A DNA stretch of 64,000 bases from NCBI GenBank assembly GCA_018701215.1, contig JABIWH010000057.1:247103-311102 (forward strand), written 5' to 3'. Each line of letters opens with the position of its first letter. The first letter of the stretch is position 1. The position numbers and the translations under genes are program-made. Below the pieces are notes generated by a model. The model had not been told where the DNA came from. It did no database searches and saw only the letters and a program-made list of their open reading frames with translations. Below are positions 16,755-25,744 of the stretch, piece by piece. The DNA is from Rhodospirillaceae bacterium (lineage in GTDB: Bacteria > Pseudomonadota > Alphaproteobacteria > GCA-2731375).

Positions 16755-18260
16755 TTACCAGGCATCAATGGCCCGTTTGCGGTGGACGCGCGCGGGCGGC
16801 GCTGGCATGGCCTTTAACGTCTGACTGAGGAAATGCCGGGTCTCCGCCGGGTCGATGATATCGTCGATCTCGAACTTCGCCGCGACTTCGATGCCCGTGT
16901 TGCGGCGTTTCAGATCCGCCGTCGCCTTGGCGTGGATTTCGGCCCGCGTGGCCTCGTCCGGCGCCGCCGCCAGCTCGGCGCCGTGGATGATATTGACCGC
17001 GCCCTCCAGACCCATACCGCCGAATTCAGCCGTCGGCCAACCGACACACAATGCGGGATCCAGGCCGCGCGCGCCCATGACATAGCCGCCCAGGCCATAG
17101 GCCTTGCGCAGGACCACGGTCATGAAGGGCACCGTGGCCTGGGATATGTTGAGTAACAGGCGGCCCGAGTGGCGTACCAGGGCGGTTTTCTCGATCTCCG
17201 GCCCGACCATCAGGCCCGGCGTGTCGCACAGGAATAGCATGGGGATGTCATGGGCATCGCAAAGCTGGATAAAGCGCGAGGCCTTGTCCGAGGCCGGGCT
17301 GTCGATGGCGCCCGCTAGAAACATCGGCTGGTTGGCGATCACGCCCACCGCCCGGCCCTCGATCCGGGCTAGGGAGGTGACGATGGCGCGGCCGAATTTG
17401 GCGCGCAGTTCCAGGACGCTATCAATGTCCGCGATGCCTTCGATCACCTTGCGCACGTTATAGGCCCGACGTGGATTGTCCGGGATGATCTCGCGCAGAG
17501 CTTCCACATCCGGGGACTCGAATGTAGCGGAGGGACCGCGAAAATAGCTCAGGTATTTCTTTGCCAGCGCAATGGCCTCGCCCTCGTCCGCCGCGACAAT
17601 ATCGATCACGCCGTTGGGCTCCTGCACCGCCACGGGGCCGATCTGTTCCGGCGTGAAAGTCTCGCCCAGGGCCGCTTCCACCAGGGGCGGGCCGGCCATG
17701 CCGATATTGGCCTTGGGCGTGGCGATCAGCACGTCGCACATGCCGGCCAGATTAGCGTTGCCGGCGAAACAGCGGCCCGTCACGATGCCCACCACCGGGG
17801 CCTGTCCCGACAGATTGGCGAAGGCCATGAACGTGGTCAGATCCAGGCCCAGTCCGGTGCCGGCGCTAAGATCGTGGGGCCGCGCACCGCCGCCCTCCAG
17901 CCAGCAGATCATGGGCAGGCGCAGATGCTCCGCCACCTCGAAGATACGGTCGTGCTTCTTGTGGTTGATCAGGCTCTGGGTGCCGGCATAGACCGTGTAG
18001 TCATAGGCCATAATGGCGCAGGACTGGCCATCGACCTCGCCGGTGCCGGTGATCAGGCCGTCCGCCGCGCCCGTCATGTCATCGCGCACGGGCCGCGACA
18101 GGCCTCCGTATTCGGCGAAGCTGCCGGGGTCGAGAAAGGCATCCAGCTGCGCCCGCGCCGTCCAATGGCCGGTCTTGCGCCGTTTCGCCACCGCCTCGGG
18201 CCGGGCCGCATCCAAATTCCCGGCGTGTAACGCCCGTATCGTCTCAACATCCTTACGCAT
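16755..18260 (-). CDS. Acyl-CoA carboxylase carboxyltransferase subunit
   Basis: A 501-residue protein of the carboxyl_trans family, the beta (transcarboxylase) subunit of propionyl-CoA, methylcrotonyl-CoA and related biotin carboxylases. The two crotonase-like halves are visible. The N-half contains TGHWTARAQLDAFLDPGSF and the oxyanion-hole region WLEGGGARPHDLSAG; the C-half contains LFLCDTPGLMVGPEIE and AYGLGGYVMGARG. The start at 18260 has GGAAGAGG upstream. No biotin carboxylase or biotin carrier gene lies beside it, which is unusual; it must use a subunit encoded elsewhere or act as a decarboxylase-type subunit. The gene ends the minus-strand series 18260-16755. Its substrate is unknown. 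Confidence 0.85.
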   Translation of the reverse strand: MRKDVETIRALHAGNLDAARPEAVAKRRKTGHWTARAQLDAFLDPGSFAEYGGLSRPVRDDMTGAADGLITGTGEVDGQSCAIMAYDYTVYAGTQSLINHKKHDRIFEVAEHLRLPMICWLEGGGARPHDLSAGTGLGLDLTTFMAFANLSGQAPVVGIVTGRCFAGNANLAGMCDVLIATPKANIGMAGPPLVEAALGETFTPEQIGPVAVQEPNGVIDIVAADEGEAIALAKKYLSYFRGPSATFESPDVEALREIIPDNPRRAYNVRKVIEGIADIDSVLELRAKFGRAIVTSLARIEGRAVGVIANQPMFLAGAIDSPASDKASRFIQLCDAHDIPMLFLCDTPGLMVGPEIEKTALVRHSGRLLLNISQATVPFMTVVLRKAYGLGGYVMGARGLDPALCVGWPTAEFGGMGLEGAVNIIHGAELAAAPDEATRAEIHAKATADLKRRNTGIEVAAKFEIDDIIDPAETRHFLSQTLKAMPAPPARVHRKRAIDAW

Positions 18261-18355
18261 TGTTACCTCTTCCAACCACCACATGCTCGATGGCAACAAT
18301 GAAATCGATTTACTATTGGATGTCGACCATTTTCAATATTCATCGAGTTGCCAGG

Positions 18356-18425
18356 CCGCCCGCTCCCCCTCCCGGCCACCCATCGGGATCATACTCATTG
18401 GGTGGCCGGGAGGGGGAGCGGGCGG
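18356..18425. repeat. Dispersed palindromic repeat, copy 1
   Basis: Two perfectly complementary 27-base arms (18356-18382 and 18399-18425) flank a 16-base loop. The arm contains the core GCTCCCCCTCCCGGCCACCC. A second copy with the same arms and a shared GATCATACT loop core lies at 35235-35303. This copy sits in the gap between the carboxyltransferase start and the stop of the M48 gene. The transcript would form a very stable hairpin. No T-run follows on either strand, so it is not a simple terminator. It is best described as a REP-like or miniature palindromic element of unknown mobility. Confidence 0.85.
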
Positions 18426-18447
18426 GTAGTTCAATATCGGAAATGTC

Positions 18448-19533
18448 CTAGTTTGCGTTTCTACGTTCCTCGGGCGTGGGGGACACCTCTTCTTCCTTGC
18501 GCTCTTCCGGCACGAGGGGCGAGCCTTCCTTACGCTTGCGTGCGATTTCTTCGGCCGCCATTCTGATGGCGACGAACCGTTTCGCGGTCGAAGGGTGGGA
18601 TGATCCCGCGAGATGAATGGAACTTGGGTGATTGACGGCCATCCTGCGCCAGAAATATTCAGCATCGGCCATGTCAAACCCCGACCGCTCCGCCAGATAG
18701 AGGCCAACGTAATCCGCCTCTTCCTCGAATTCCTGCGAGAACACACCGGCGCCGGCATTCGCCCCCAGCCCGATCATGTTGATGCCGGTAACTCCCGTCA
18801 GTACGGCCCCCAAGATAGCCCCGCCCATGGCGTTGGTTTGCTTGGCTTCGATGTGTTTTCGAATATTGTGAGCAAATTCGTGCGCCAACACCAAGGCCAA
18901 TTCCTGATCCTTGGCGGCGAGCCGCATCATGCCCTTGGTTACATAGACCGCCTTGCCGTCGGCAAAGGCGTTGACCCTGCTATTCTCTCGTAATTGAGCG
19001 GGATAGTCGCAGGCAATTGCCGGCGACATTGTTACCAGACGCGTTTTGCCTTGGCGTCTGATTTTCAACACATAGTCTTCTCCCGCCTGTATTTTCCCCG
19101 CTATCTCCGAGATCGACTTCAAGCCGGCGGTTTCTTTTCCTGCAAAAGACAGCAAGACATCCCCGAGCTTGAGCGCTTCGGAGGCTGGCATGGAGCCCGA
19201 AATGGCGGTCACGATGGGATGAGTGTGGGGCCCACCGGTTACAGCGTCAAACGCCGCTTTCCATTCCGCCGTCTTGTATGAACCACTGGCCCCCACGCTG
19301 AAACCGAATAACGCCCGGACCTTCTCACCGCACAGGGCGGCATTCGCCCTTTGGATTGGACCGGCAATTTTGCTGAGGCGCTGTGCCAGCTCGAAATATT
19401 CACGCAACGCAAACTCACGTTGAAGCTTCGCCTCGGCACGGGCGGCCGCGTCATCCGCAATCGGTGTCGCTGATTTTGGCGTTACACATGCCGTAACAGC
19501 TACCAATACGAGCAAAAGAAAAACCAAGCGCAT
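18448..19533 (-). CDS. M48-family metallopeptidase lipoprotein with central PDZ-like domain
   Basis: A 361-residue protein with a lipoprotein signal (LVFLLLVLVAVTAC; the lipobox Cys is at residue 16). A PDZ-like segment follows at about 110-165 (SMPASEALKLGDVLLSFAGKE). The peptidase domain carries the zinc motif HEFAHNIRKH near residue 215 and the third ligand in EEEADYVGLYLAERSG near 270. M48 lipoproteins of this type degrade or quality-control outer-membrane and periplasmic proteins. The C-terminal tail is rich in Lys and Glu. It is followed, on the same strand, by the palindromic repeat. A second M48 lipoprotein without the PDZ segment is encoded at 58489. Confidence 0.85.
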   Translation of the reverse strand: MRLVFLLLVLVAVTACVTPKSATPIADDAAARAEAKLQREFALREYFELAQRLSKIAGPIQRANAALCGEKVRALFGFSVGASGSYKTAEWKAAFDAVTGGPHTHPIVTAISGSMPASEALKLGDVLLSFAGKETAGLKSISEIAGKIQAGEDYVLKIRRQGKTRLVTMSPAIACDYPAQLRENSRVNAFADGKAVYVTKGMMRLAAKDQELALVLAHEFAHNIRKHIEAKQTNAMGGAILGAVLTGVTGINMIGLGANAGAGVFSQEFEEEADYVGLYLAERSGFDMADAEYFWRRMAVNHPSSIHLAGSSHPSTAKRFVAIRMAAEEIARKRKEGSPLVPEERKEEEVSPTPEERRNAN

Positions 19534-19632
19534 AAAATATACCTAATATGCCAAAGATGCCGGTCGCAATCGCATTGCGTTTCAATTTAGGCCACGCGGC
19601 GTAGGAAGCATAGCTGCGACTTGCTTAAGTGT

Positions 19633-20304
19633 TCAAATGATGACGTGTTCGGTGGTGATGATGAAGGGGATCTCTTCATCCGTATCAAGAAAATTCGGCT
19701 CGTCCTGGCGCGTTAGGTCATAGGCCTCGCTTTGGGCCGATTGCCGCATGGCGGCGACGCTGTCGAACCAGGTGATGGCGCAGCCGTCCCAGGCCGGCGT
19801 TCGGCCGTCGCGGTAGCCGCCCAGCAGGGTATGGCTTTGCACATAGCGGCGAATAACCTCGATCTCGGCCGCGATGGGGCCATGCACGTCGCGCCAATAG
19901 CGTTGAAAGGCTTCGACCTCCATGCCGGTCTTGCGCGGCACGAATTCGACATTCTTAACGGCGCCGTCAGGAATGGGGCCGTCCTTGATAATATGTTCCT
20001 GGGTCAGGATCATCGCCATGTTGGGCCGGTCGATGAAGTTCTCCTCGTCCCGCTGCACCGCCTCATAGGCTGGCCCGCCGGCCATGGCGCGCAAGGCATC
20101 CACATCATCAACCCAGATCTCGGCAATGCCGTCATAAGGCAGCTCGCCCTTGCGGTAGCCGCCAAGCAGGGCGTGGGACTGAATATAACGGCGCAGGTTG
20201 GGCAGGCCCTTGACGACTTCGGCATGCTCGGTTCGCCAATAAGCCTGAAAATCCTCGACCGCCATGCCGGGTTTGCGTTTGATGCAGGTAATGGCCTTGA
20301 TCAT
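19633..20304 (-). CDS. Tandem EthD-domain protein
   Basis: A 223-residue protein made of two similar EthD halves. Residues 1-100 contain KRKPGMAVEDFQAYWRTEHA and YIQSHALLGGYRKGE. Residues 112-215 contain PRKTGMEVEAFQRYWRDVHG and YVQSHTLLGGYRDGR. The repeat indicates an internal duplication of the ferredoxin-like ABM/EthD fold, giving a pseudo-dimer in one chain. EthD was named from an ethyl-tert-butyl-ether degradation cluster; related proteins accompany oxygenases, but no reaction is established. A GGAGAAAACGTC leader precedes the ATG. It fits the catabolic theme of the left region, though it is 1.4 kb from the nearest catabolic enzyme. Confidence 0.82.
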   Translation of the reverse strand: MIKAITCIKRKPGMAVEDFQAYWRTEHAEVVKGLPNLRRYIQSHALLGGYRKGELPYDGIAEIWVDDVDALRAMAGGPAYEAVQRDEENFIDRPNMAMILTQEHIIKDGPIPDGAVKNVEFVPRKTGMEVEAFQRYWRDVHGPIAAEIEVIRRYVQSHTLLGGYRDGRTPAWDGCAITWFDSVAAMRQSAQSEAYDLTRQDEPNFLDTDEEIPFIITTEHVII

Positions 20305-20354
20305 GACGTTTTCTCCTGTTTTTGCCTCGCGATGACAATGCGGGCGCTTGCCCG

Positions 20355-20369
20355 TTAAAGATTTTTTAA
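20355..20369. promoter_or_regulatory. Candidate CtrA binding site (TTAA-N7-TTAA)
   Basis: The bases TTAA-AGATTTT-TTAA give an exact match to the full CtrA box known from Caulobacter and relatives. It lies 120 bases upstream of the PAS histidine kinase start. A TTAACC half-site follows at 20407-20412. The presence of a CpdR-type gene at 25745 makes a CtrA network in this organism plausible. The local AT richness means a chance match cannot be excluded. Confidence 0.4.
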
Positions 20370-20488
20370 TTTTTTATGCGTGAATCCAACGTTTGGTAAC
20401 GGCTCGTTAACCATTCTTTCTCCATATTAACACTTCGGCAAGGTGCGTTGGGCATATAGCGCCAACGCTCAGGAATACGGGACGGGCG

Positions 20489-22015
20489 ATGAACCATTCT
20501 GCAAGTGGTGCAATCAAGAAAATTGGCGCAAAAATCACCTCCCTACCGGTGACCGACCGGGCCCTTATGCTGGAACAAAGCCTGGATCATCTGCCCGTGG
20601 GCGTCACCGTCTATGATGAAAATTTTGAGCTTCTGGCCTGGAACAAGACGGTGGTCGAAATCTTGCGGACCCCACCCGATGTGTTCCGCAAGGGCATGCC
20701 TGTTCGTGAATTGGTCCATCATATGGCCGTGACGGGCTTCTACGGCGAGGGCGACAGCGAGCAACTGACGAACCACAGGCTGCGGCAGATGGGCGAAGGC
20801 GCACTGACGTGGGAAGAGAAACTGAAAGACGGCCGAATTCTGGAGTTTCGCGGCTCCCGACCGCCGGATGGTGGCTATGTCTATATCACTCAGGACGTCA
20901 CCGCCCAACGGCAGGCGGAAAGTGCGACGAAGGAATTGGCGACGATCATATCTTCTTCCGATGCCTCCATCCTGAGTCTGTCGCCAGACGGGGTCATTAC
21001 CTCATGGAATGCCGGTGCCGAGCACCTCTATGGCTATACTGCTGAAGAGGCGATTGGCCAGCCTTTCCGCCAGTTGTCGGGCAGCCAGGCGGAAATCGAC
21101 GCGCAGAATTCCATTTGGCAACGCGTTGTTCACGGCGAGACGATCAAACAGGAAGCAACGCGGCGGACGCACAAGGATGGCCGTTCATTCTACATTTCGT
21201 TGACCATGTCGCCGATTCTTAATGACGATGGCGAGGTTGTCGGGGTTTCGGGCATTGCCCACGATGTCACGGAACGCCTTGAGGCAGAGCAAGCCCTGGC
21301 CAAGCAGCGGGATGAATTGGAAAGCCTGAACAGGCAGAAAAACCGTCTGTTCTCGATCATCGCGCATGATCTGCGCACGCCCTTCAACAGCCTTTTGGGT
21401 TTTTCCGAAATTCTCAGCGAGAACGCGGCCGATTTGGCCCCCGCCGATGTCAGCGAATACGCCCGGATGATGCATCAGTCGGCGGCGCAGGCTAATGCAT
21501 TGCTGGAAAATCTGCTGGATTGGTCGCGCCTGCAAATGGGTGGCTTGCAAAGCGAACCACGGCCTTTTGATGTGGCCGTGGCCATCGAGAAAGCGCTGTC
21601 GTTCAATGCCGCCGGCGCGGCGGCAAAAAACATCATGACCGAGCGCTTGGAAAGCCCCTTGCTGACGGTCCTGGCAGATCCGCAAATGGTCGAAACCGTG
21701 CTGCGCAATCTGATCGGTAATGCCGTGAAATTCACCGAAAGAGATGGCATCGTCTCGATCGAGGCGCACCGGGAGGGCGGTGAGGTGATCGTTACCATCC
21801 GCGACAACGGCATCGGCATGCCGCCGGAACGCCTGGCGCATCTGTTTGAATTCGAAACCGGCGCCTCAACCGCCGGCACCGATGGTGAAAAGGGCACCGG
21901 TCTGGGCCTGCAACTGTGCAAGGAATTGATCGATTTGCAGGGCGGCAGCCTAAGCGTCGAAAGCACGTTGGGGCAAGGCTCCACATTCCGCTTCACGCTG
22001 CCATCGGCGATCTGA
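20489..22015 (+). CDS. PAS-domain sensor histidine kinase
   Basis: A 508-residue soluble sensor kinase. A PAS_7-like domain occupies residues about 25-140 (LPVGVTVYDENFELLAWNKTV), and a second PAS/PAC about 145-270 (SILSLSPDGVITSWNAGAEHLYGYT). A short coiled segment follows, then HisKA with the phospho-acceptor His in FSIIAHDLRTPFNSLLGFSE near residue 294. The HATPase domain shows the N box NLIGNAVKFTERDG, G1 DNGIGMP and G2 EKGTGLGLQL. No transmembrane segment is evident, so sensing is cytoplasmic. No response regulator is adjacent, so it is an orphan kinase. A CtrA-type box and TTAACC half-sites lie in the AT-rich leader. Confidence 0.92.
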   Translation: MNHSASGAIKKIGAKITSLPVTDRALMLEQSLDHLPVGVTVYDENFELLAWNKTVVEILRTPPDVFRKGMPVRELVHHMAVTGFYGEGDSEQLTNHRLRQMGEGALTWEEKLKDGRILEFRGSRPPDGGYVYITQDVTAQRQAESATKELATIISSSDASILSLSPDGVITSWNAGAEHLYGYTAEEAIGQPFRQLSGSQAEIDAQNSIWQRVVHGETIKQEATRRTHKDGRSFYISLTMSPILNDDGEVVGVSGIAHDVTERLEAEQALAKQRDELESLNRQKNRLFSIIAHDLRTPFNSLLGFSEILSENAADLAPADVSEYARMMHQSAAQANALLENLLDWSRLQMGGLQSEPRPFDVAVAIEKALSFNAAGAAAKNIMTERLESPLLTVLADPQMVETVLRNLIGNAVKFTERDGIVSIEAHREGGEVIVTIRDNGIGMPPERLAHLFEFETGASTAGTDGEKGTGLGLQLCKELIDLQGGSLSVESTLGQGSTFRFTLPSAI

Positions 22016-22186
22016 ATAGCAAAAAACCCCGTCAATATTGGTGCCTGGTGACGGCATCCGGATTTCCGGGCTGACTGTCCGGGCGCCTGTTTGGTTGATC
22101 CCGCCCGCAAGGCATCTTATGTGAGGGCGGTACGGTTGCATTCCCAATCGTGCCAACACACAATTGAAAGCGGGGAACCAAGGAAA

Positions 22187-23164
22187 ATGGTGACGGATCG
22201 GTTGATGGGACAGGCCCGGCGTTTGCTGCCCGATTTGAGCGGCACCCGCCTACGCGCGACACGCGGCATCGGCATCGCCGTGCTGGTTGCCGCCGTGCTC
22301 TATTATCCCATTGGCATGGCGATCACCCACACCATTGATGACGATACCGCCTTCCAGCCGCCCGCCGCCATGGCGCCCGAGGGCAGCAGCCGCGCCGTGG
22401 CCGTTGCGGCTGCCTTGATCCAGCGGGAAATCGATGAAAACCGCTGGGTCGCCAACGATCCGTTTTTTCTCCCCCCCGCCGCCCTGGACAATATGCCAAA
22501 CTATCAGCAGGGGATCATTTCCGCCCTGGCACGCTTTGCTTTTGAGCTGACGGATCAGATCGGCCGCACCCGGGGCACCTCGCAAACCGACAAGGATTTG
22601 CAGGAAGCGGCCGGGCAGTTGCAGTATGCCGGCAATGTCTGGATCTTTGATCTCTCTACATCCTTTGCCCCGACCACGACCTCGGAGGCTCGTTACCGCA
22701 AGGCCGCGAGGTCGCTGCTGAGTTATAACCAGCGTCTGATGGACGGCAAGGCGGTGTTCGAGAGGCGGGCCGACAATCTGCTGGCCACTCTGGACCGCTT
22801 CGCCCTGGACATGGGGGCCTCGTCGGCCAATCTCGACCGCCATATTGCCGAACATGCGGGCGATCTGATCGATACCCGCGCCGACGACGTCTTTTATGGC
22901 ATCAAGGGGCAGAGCTATGCCTACTATCTGATCATCCGGGAACTGGGCCTGGACTATGCCAAAGTGCTGGGCGAGCGGGAGCTGACCAATGCCTGGGCCA
23001 AGATGCTGGAAAGCCTGCTCCATACGGCGGAACTGTCGCCCATGGTGGTGGTCAACGGTAGCCCGGATGCCCAGGCCATGCCCTCGCATCTTGCTGCCCA
23101 GGGCTTTTATCTGCTGCGCGCGCGCACCAAATTACGCGAAATCACGAATATTCTCCTAAAATAA
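22187..23164 (+). CDS. DUF2333 family protein
   Basis: A 325-residue protein matching the DUF2333 family of proteobacteria. One membrane anchor lies near the N-terminus (IGIAVLVAAVLYYPIGMAI, residues about 25-43) and the rest is probably periplasmic. A conserved-looking core contains REIDENRWVANDPFFLPPAALDNMPNYQQG. The start at 22187 follows AAGGA closely; the frame opens earlier at 22091 but without family-like sequence. The gene stands alone between the kinase and the universal stress protein. Function is not known in this family, and nothing in the sequence adds to that. Confidence 0.75.
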   Translation: MVTDRLMGQARRLLPDLSGTRLRATRGIGIAVLVAAVLYYPIGMAITHTIDDDTAFQPPAAMAPEGSSRAVAVAAALIQREIDENRWVANDPFFLPPAALDNMPNYQQGIISALARFAFELTDQIGRTRGTSQTDKDLQEAAGQLQYAGNVWIFDLSTSFAPTTTSEARYRKAARSLLSYNQRLMDGKAVFERRADNLLATLDRFALDMGASSANLDRHIAEHAGDLIDTRADDVFYGIKGQSYAYYLIIRELGLDYAKVLGERELTNAWAKMLESLLHTAELSPMVVVNGSPDAQAMPSHLAAQGFYLLRARTKLREITNILLK

Positions 23165-23230
23165 CGCCTGCGCATTCTAGTTGCCCTGCCGCCTGGGTGC
23201 TGTCACCATATTGGTGATGAAGAGGGCAAA

Positions 23231-23722
23231 ATGATGGAAGAGCTGCAACAGGGTACCCTGACACGCCGAAAATTTCTTTGCGTGGTCGATGATTCTCCTG
23301 AATGCCGGCTGGCATTGCGCTTTGCCTTTCGCCGGGCGGCGCGCACGGGCGGCGGCGTCATCTTGCTATATGTGATTGAACCAGCTGATTTTCAGCACTG
23401 GATGGCGGTGGAAAACCTGATGCGCGAGGAGGCGCGGGAGGCGGCGGAAGAAGTCCTGCAGACTCTGGCCGACGAGGTCAGCCAGTGGTCTGGCATCATG
23501 CCGGAATTCTCCATCCGCGAAGGCCGCAAACAGGACGAGCTTCTCGTCTTGTTGGATGAGGAGCCGGAGATCCGCCTCCTGGTGCTCGGCGCCTCGGCGG
23601 AAAAAGATGGCCCCGGCCCCCTGGTCACCGCCCTGGCCGGACCCATGTCCGCCAATATGCAGGTCCCCGTCACGGTGGTGCCTGGTAATCTGAGCATCGA
23701 GCAAATCGACGAAATTACCTGA
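23231..23722 (+). CDS. Universal stress protein (UspA family)
   Basis: A 163-residue single UspA domain. The first strand FLCVVDDSPECRLALRFAFRRA carries the conserved Asp, and the C-terminal nucleotide-loop region reads LLVLGASAEKDGPGPL followed by VPVTVVPG. The loop here lacks a textbook G-x2-G-x9-G(S/T), so ATP binding is uncertain. Start ATG at 23231 is preceded by GAAGAGGGCAAA. Its last eight bases overlap tail-to-tail with the lytic transglycosylase gene. Usp proteins respond to starvation and stress; direct partners are not indicated here. Confidence 0.88.
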   Translation: MMEELQQGTLTRRKFLCVVDDSPECRLALRFAFRRAARTGGGVILLYVIEPADFQHWMAVENLMREEAREAAEEVLQTLADEVSQWSGIMPEFSIREGRKQDELLVLLDEEPEIRLLVLGASAEKDGPGPLVTALAGPMSANMQVPVTVVPGNLSIEQIDEIT

Positions 23723-24458
23723 CGGCGAGTCTGATCCGGGCTTGCTTGGCGCGGCGTTTCTTGAGCTGGCGTTTCTTAATCAAGCGAATCTTGGCCGCGC
23801 GCGCTGCCTGTCGGCGGTTATGGGCGGCCTGCAGCTGACGCCGGCGCTCAGTGATCGCCGTGCGCCGTTCCTTGTACCAAAGCTTCATCACCTTGCGCCG
23901 ATAGGGCATGTTCAGGGCCTTGGTGGACGAATGGTAATGGGCCACGGCCTGGGTCCAGGAACGGTGCTGGCGGTATAGCCGCCGCAGCAGTCGGGCCGCA
24001 TAATCGATGTTGGCGGCGGGGTTCAGGGCTTCATCCAGATCGGTGAAGGCATCGGGGTGGTAGTGCAGGTTGACCTGCATGCAGCCCACATCAATGTTGC
24101 GCACGCCTTTCGCGGACAAGGCCCGAACGGCGGCCACCGCCGCGGACGGGTCGGCAAAATGCCGCCCCCTGCCTTGGGCATAAACGGTCCAGGGCCAGGC
24201 AACAAATGCCCCCTGGCCGGCGTCCCAATGCCCCGATTCCGTCAGCGCCAGCGCTGCCAGCAATTGTGCCGGGATGCGGTATTGACGTTCCGCCGCCCCG
24301 ACCATGCGGCGGCAGTCCAAAGCCGGGGCAGCTTCGCCTTTTTTCGGATTCTTGGCTGTTTCAGGTTGGTTTCGCGCCATGGCGGACGGTCCGATACCAG
24401 CACCACAAAGGCTCAATACCAACACCAATACCAATAATTTGAGGCGGCTGGGCGCCAT
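23715..24458 (-). CDS. Lytic transglycosylase-like protein (SLT/lysozyme fold)
   Basis: A 247-residue exported protein. A signal peptide is visible (LKLLVLVLVLSLCGAGIGPSA), then a lysozyme-like domain: ALALTESGHWD around residue 75 carries the catalytic Glu, and GVRNIDVGCMQVNLHYHPDAF and NPAANIDYAARLLRRLY are SLT family motifs. The C-terminal 70 residues are extremely basic (many Arg and Lys), which may bind peptidoglycan or nucleic acid. Start at 24458 was chosen for the signal peptide and a GGAG element ten bases upstream. The enzyme would cleave peptidoglycan glycan strands in the periplasm. Confidence 0.85.
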   Translation of the reverse strand: MAPSRLKLLVLVLVLSLCGAGIGPSAMARNQPETAKNPKKGEAAPALDCRRMVGAAERQYRIPAQLLAALALTESGHWDAGQGAFVAWPWTVYAQGRGRHFADPSAAVAAVRALSAKGVRNIDVGCMQVNLHYHPDAFTDLDEALNPAANIDYAARLLRRLYRQHRSWTQAVAHYHSSTKALNMPYRRKVMKLWYKERRTAITERRRQLQAAHNRRQAARAAKIRLIKKRQLKKRRAKQARIRLAVR

Positions 24459-24538
24459 GATTTTTCGTGCTCCGGCAAAATGTTCCTGCCAATAGTGAAC
24501 GCAAGAACCATGCCAGTTACGGCGGTCGGGATTGCTGT

Positions 24539-25504
24539 TTATTCGGCGGCGGCCCGTTGCGGCGCGAAATAGGCACCGGGCAGGCGGCACAGCGCCTCGA
24601 TCACCGCCGTCATGGCGGCCTCCATCCGGGCCATGCCGGGCGTGGGGACAACCTCGTCCTCATCCATGAACAGGTGCCGGTTAATTTCGATCTGCAAGGC
24701 ATGCACTCCGACTCCAGGCCGGCCATAGTGGTAGGTGGTGAAGCCTCCCGCATAGGGGTTGTTGCGTTGCACGGCAAAGCCAAGACCGGATAGCACATCA
24801 TGGACACAATCGATCAATTCCGGCGCGCAGGCGGTGCCAAAGCGATCGCCCAAAACGATGTCGGCCCGGCGATGGGCGGCAACCTGGGCCGTGCCTTTGG
24901 CAGTGCCCACGCCATTTCCCGCACCGCTGCCGGCTGTACCGCTGCTGGAGGGCATGGAATGGCAATCGATCAACAGGCAGTGGCCAAAGGCCCGCTGGCA
25001 ATCTTCGAGCATCCGGGCCAGGCAATGGTGATACGGGAAATAGACATTATTCAGCCGCTGCCCTACCTCGGCAAAGTCCAGCTTGCCGCAATAAATATCC
25101 CGCCCATCGGCGGCCAGGCGCGGAATGGTGCCCAAACCACCCGCCACGCGTAACGACGTGGTATTGACGTGGCTGGGCAGATCCTCGGCGAACATGCCTG
25201 GGTCCAGCTCCCACGGTTCCCGGTTCAGATCCAGATAGGCGCGGGCATAGGCCGCCCGCAGCAATGGCGCGCCATGGGCCGGCGCGGCGGCGAATAATGC
25301 GTCGACGAAATTATCGGCCGAGCGGCGCAGCAATAATTCCGGCAATGGGCTGGCGGCCATCAGATCGTCTGGATAGTGCTGGCCGCTATGGGGCGAGGCA
25401 AAGACCAGCGGCACTGACTGTGTGGCTGGTTGCAGAACATCGAACGCCGCCGGTGTCGCCCCCGTGGGGACGTCCCCCGCGCCCCCCGCATTCGATAATG
25501 TCAT
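24539..25504 (-). CDS. N-formylglutamate amidohydrolase family protein
   Basis: A 321-residue protein of the FGase (HutG) family. Typical segments are VPLVFASPHSGQHYP (residues about 31-45), RSADNFVDALFAAAPAHGAPLLRA, AYARAYLDLNREPWELDP and LLIDCHSMPSSS (about 175). They supply the His and Glu ligands of a zinc-carboxypeptidase-like site. No histidine-utilisation gene is adjacent, so a true role in histidine breakdown is not supported by context. A second member of the family is encoded at 50267 in a different setting. The start at 25504 was preferred as the upstream frame lacks similarity; its translation signal is a run of G residues. Confidence 0.82.
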   Translation of the reverse strand: MTLSNAGGAGDVPTGATPAAFDVLQPATQSVPLVFASPHSGQHYPDDLMAASPLPELLLRRSADNFVDALFAAAPAHGAPLLRAAYARAYLDLNREPWELDPGMFAEDLPSHVNTTSLRVAGGLGTIPRLAADGRDIYCGKLDFAEVGQRLNNVYFPYHHCLARMLEDCQRAFGHCLLIDCHSMPSSSGTAGSGAGNGVGTAKGTAQVAAHRRADIVLGDRFGTACAPELIDCVHDVLSGLGFAVQRNNPYAGGFTTYHYGRPGVGVHALQIEINRHLFMDEDEVVPTPGMARMEAAMTAVIEALCRLPGAYFAPQRAAAE

Positions 25505-25744
25505 CCCGCGCCCCCATTTCGGTGCCGATGCAGGAATGCTAGCACGCCGGGGCGGACAGTCCATAGGGCCGGAAGGCGGAAATTCGCCGGAAGATCGGAA
25601 TAGTTTAATACTTTGCTAGGGGGATCTTTACACTTTTGCAGGCATGTCGGACTATCGTCGGCGCAGATAGAGGTGGCGAAGTAATTCTCCGAGGCTCATT
25701 TCGAGCTTTTGGTGACGGCTGGTTCGCGGTTATAGAGGACGACC

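Noticed and set aside
18356..18425. The palindrome as a transcription terminator
   Set aside because: The stem is strong but no T-run follows, and the same element recurs inside an operon, so a repeat family fits better.
22019..22060. Weak inverted repeat after the PAS kinase (CCGTCA...TGACGG)
   Set aside because: Only six base pairs with a long loop and no following T-run; too weak to call a terminator.
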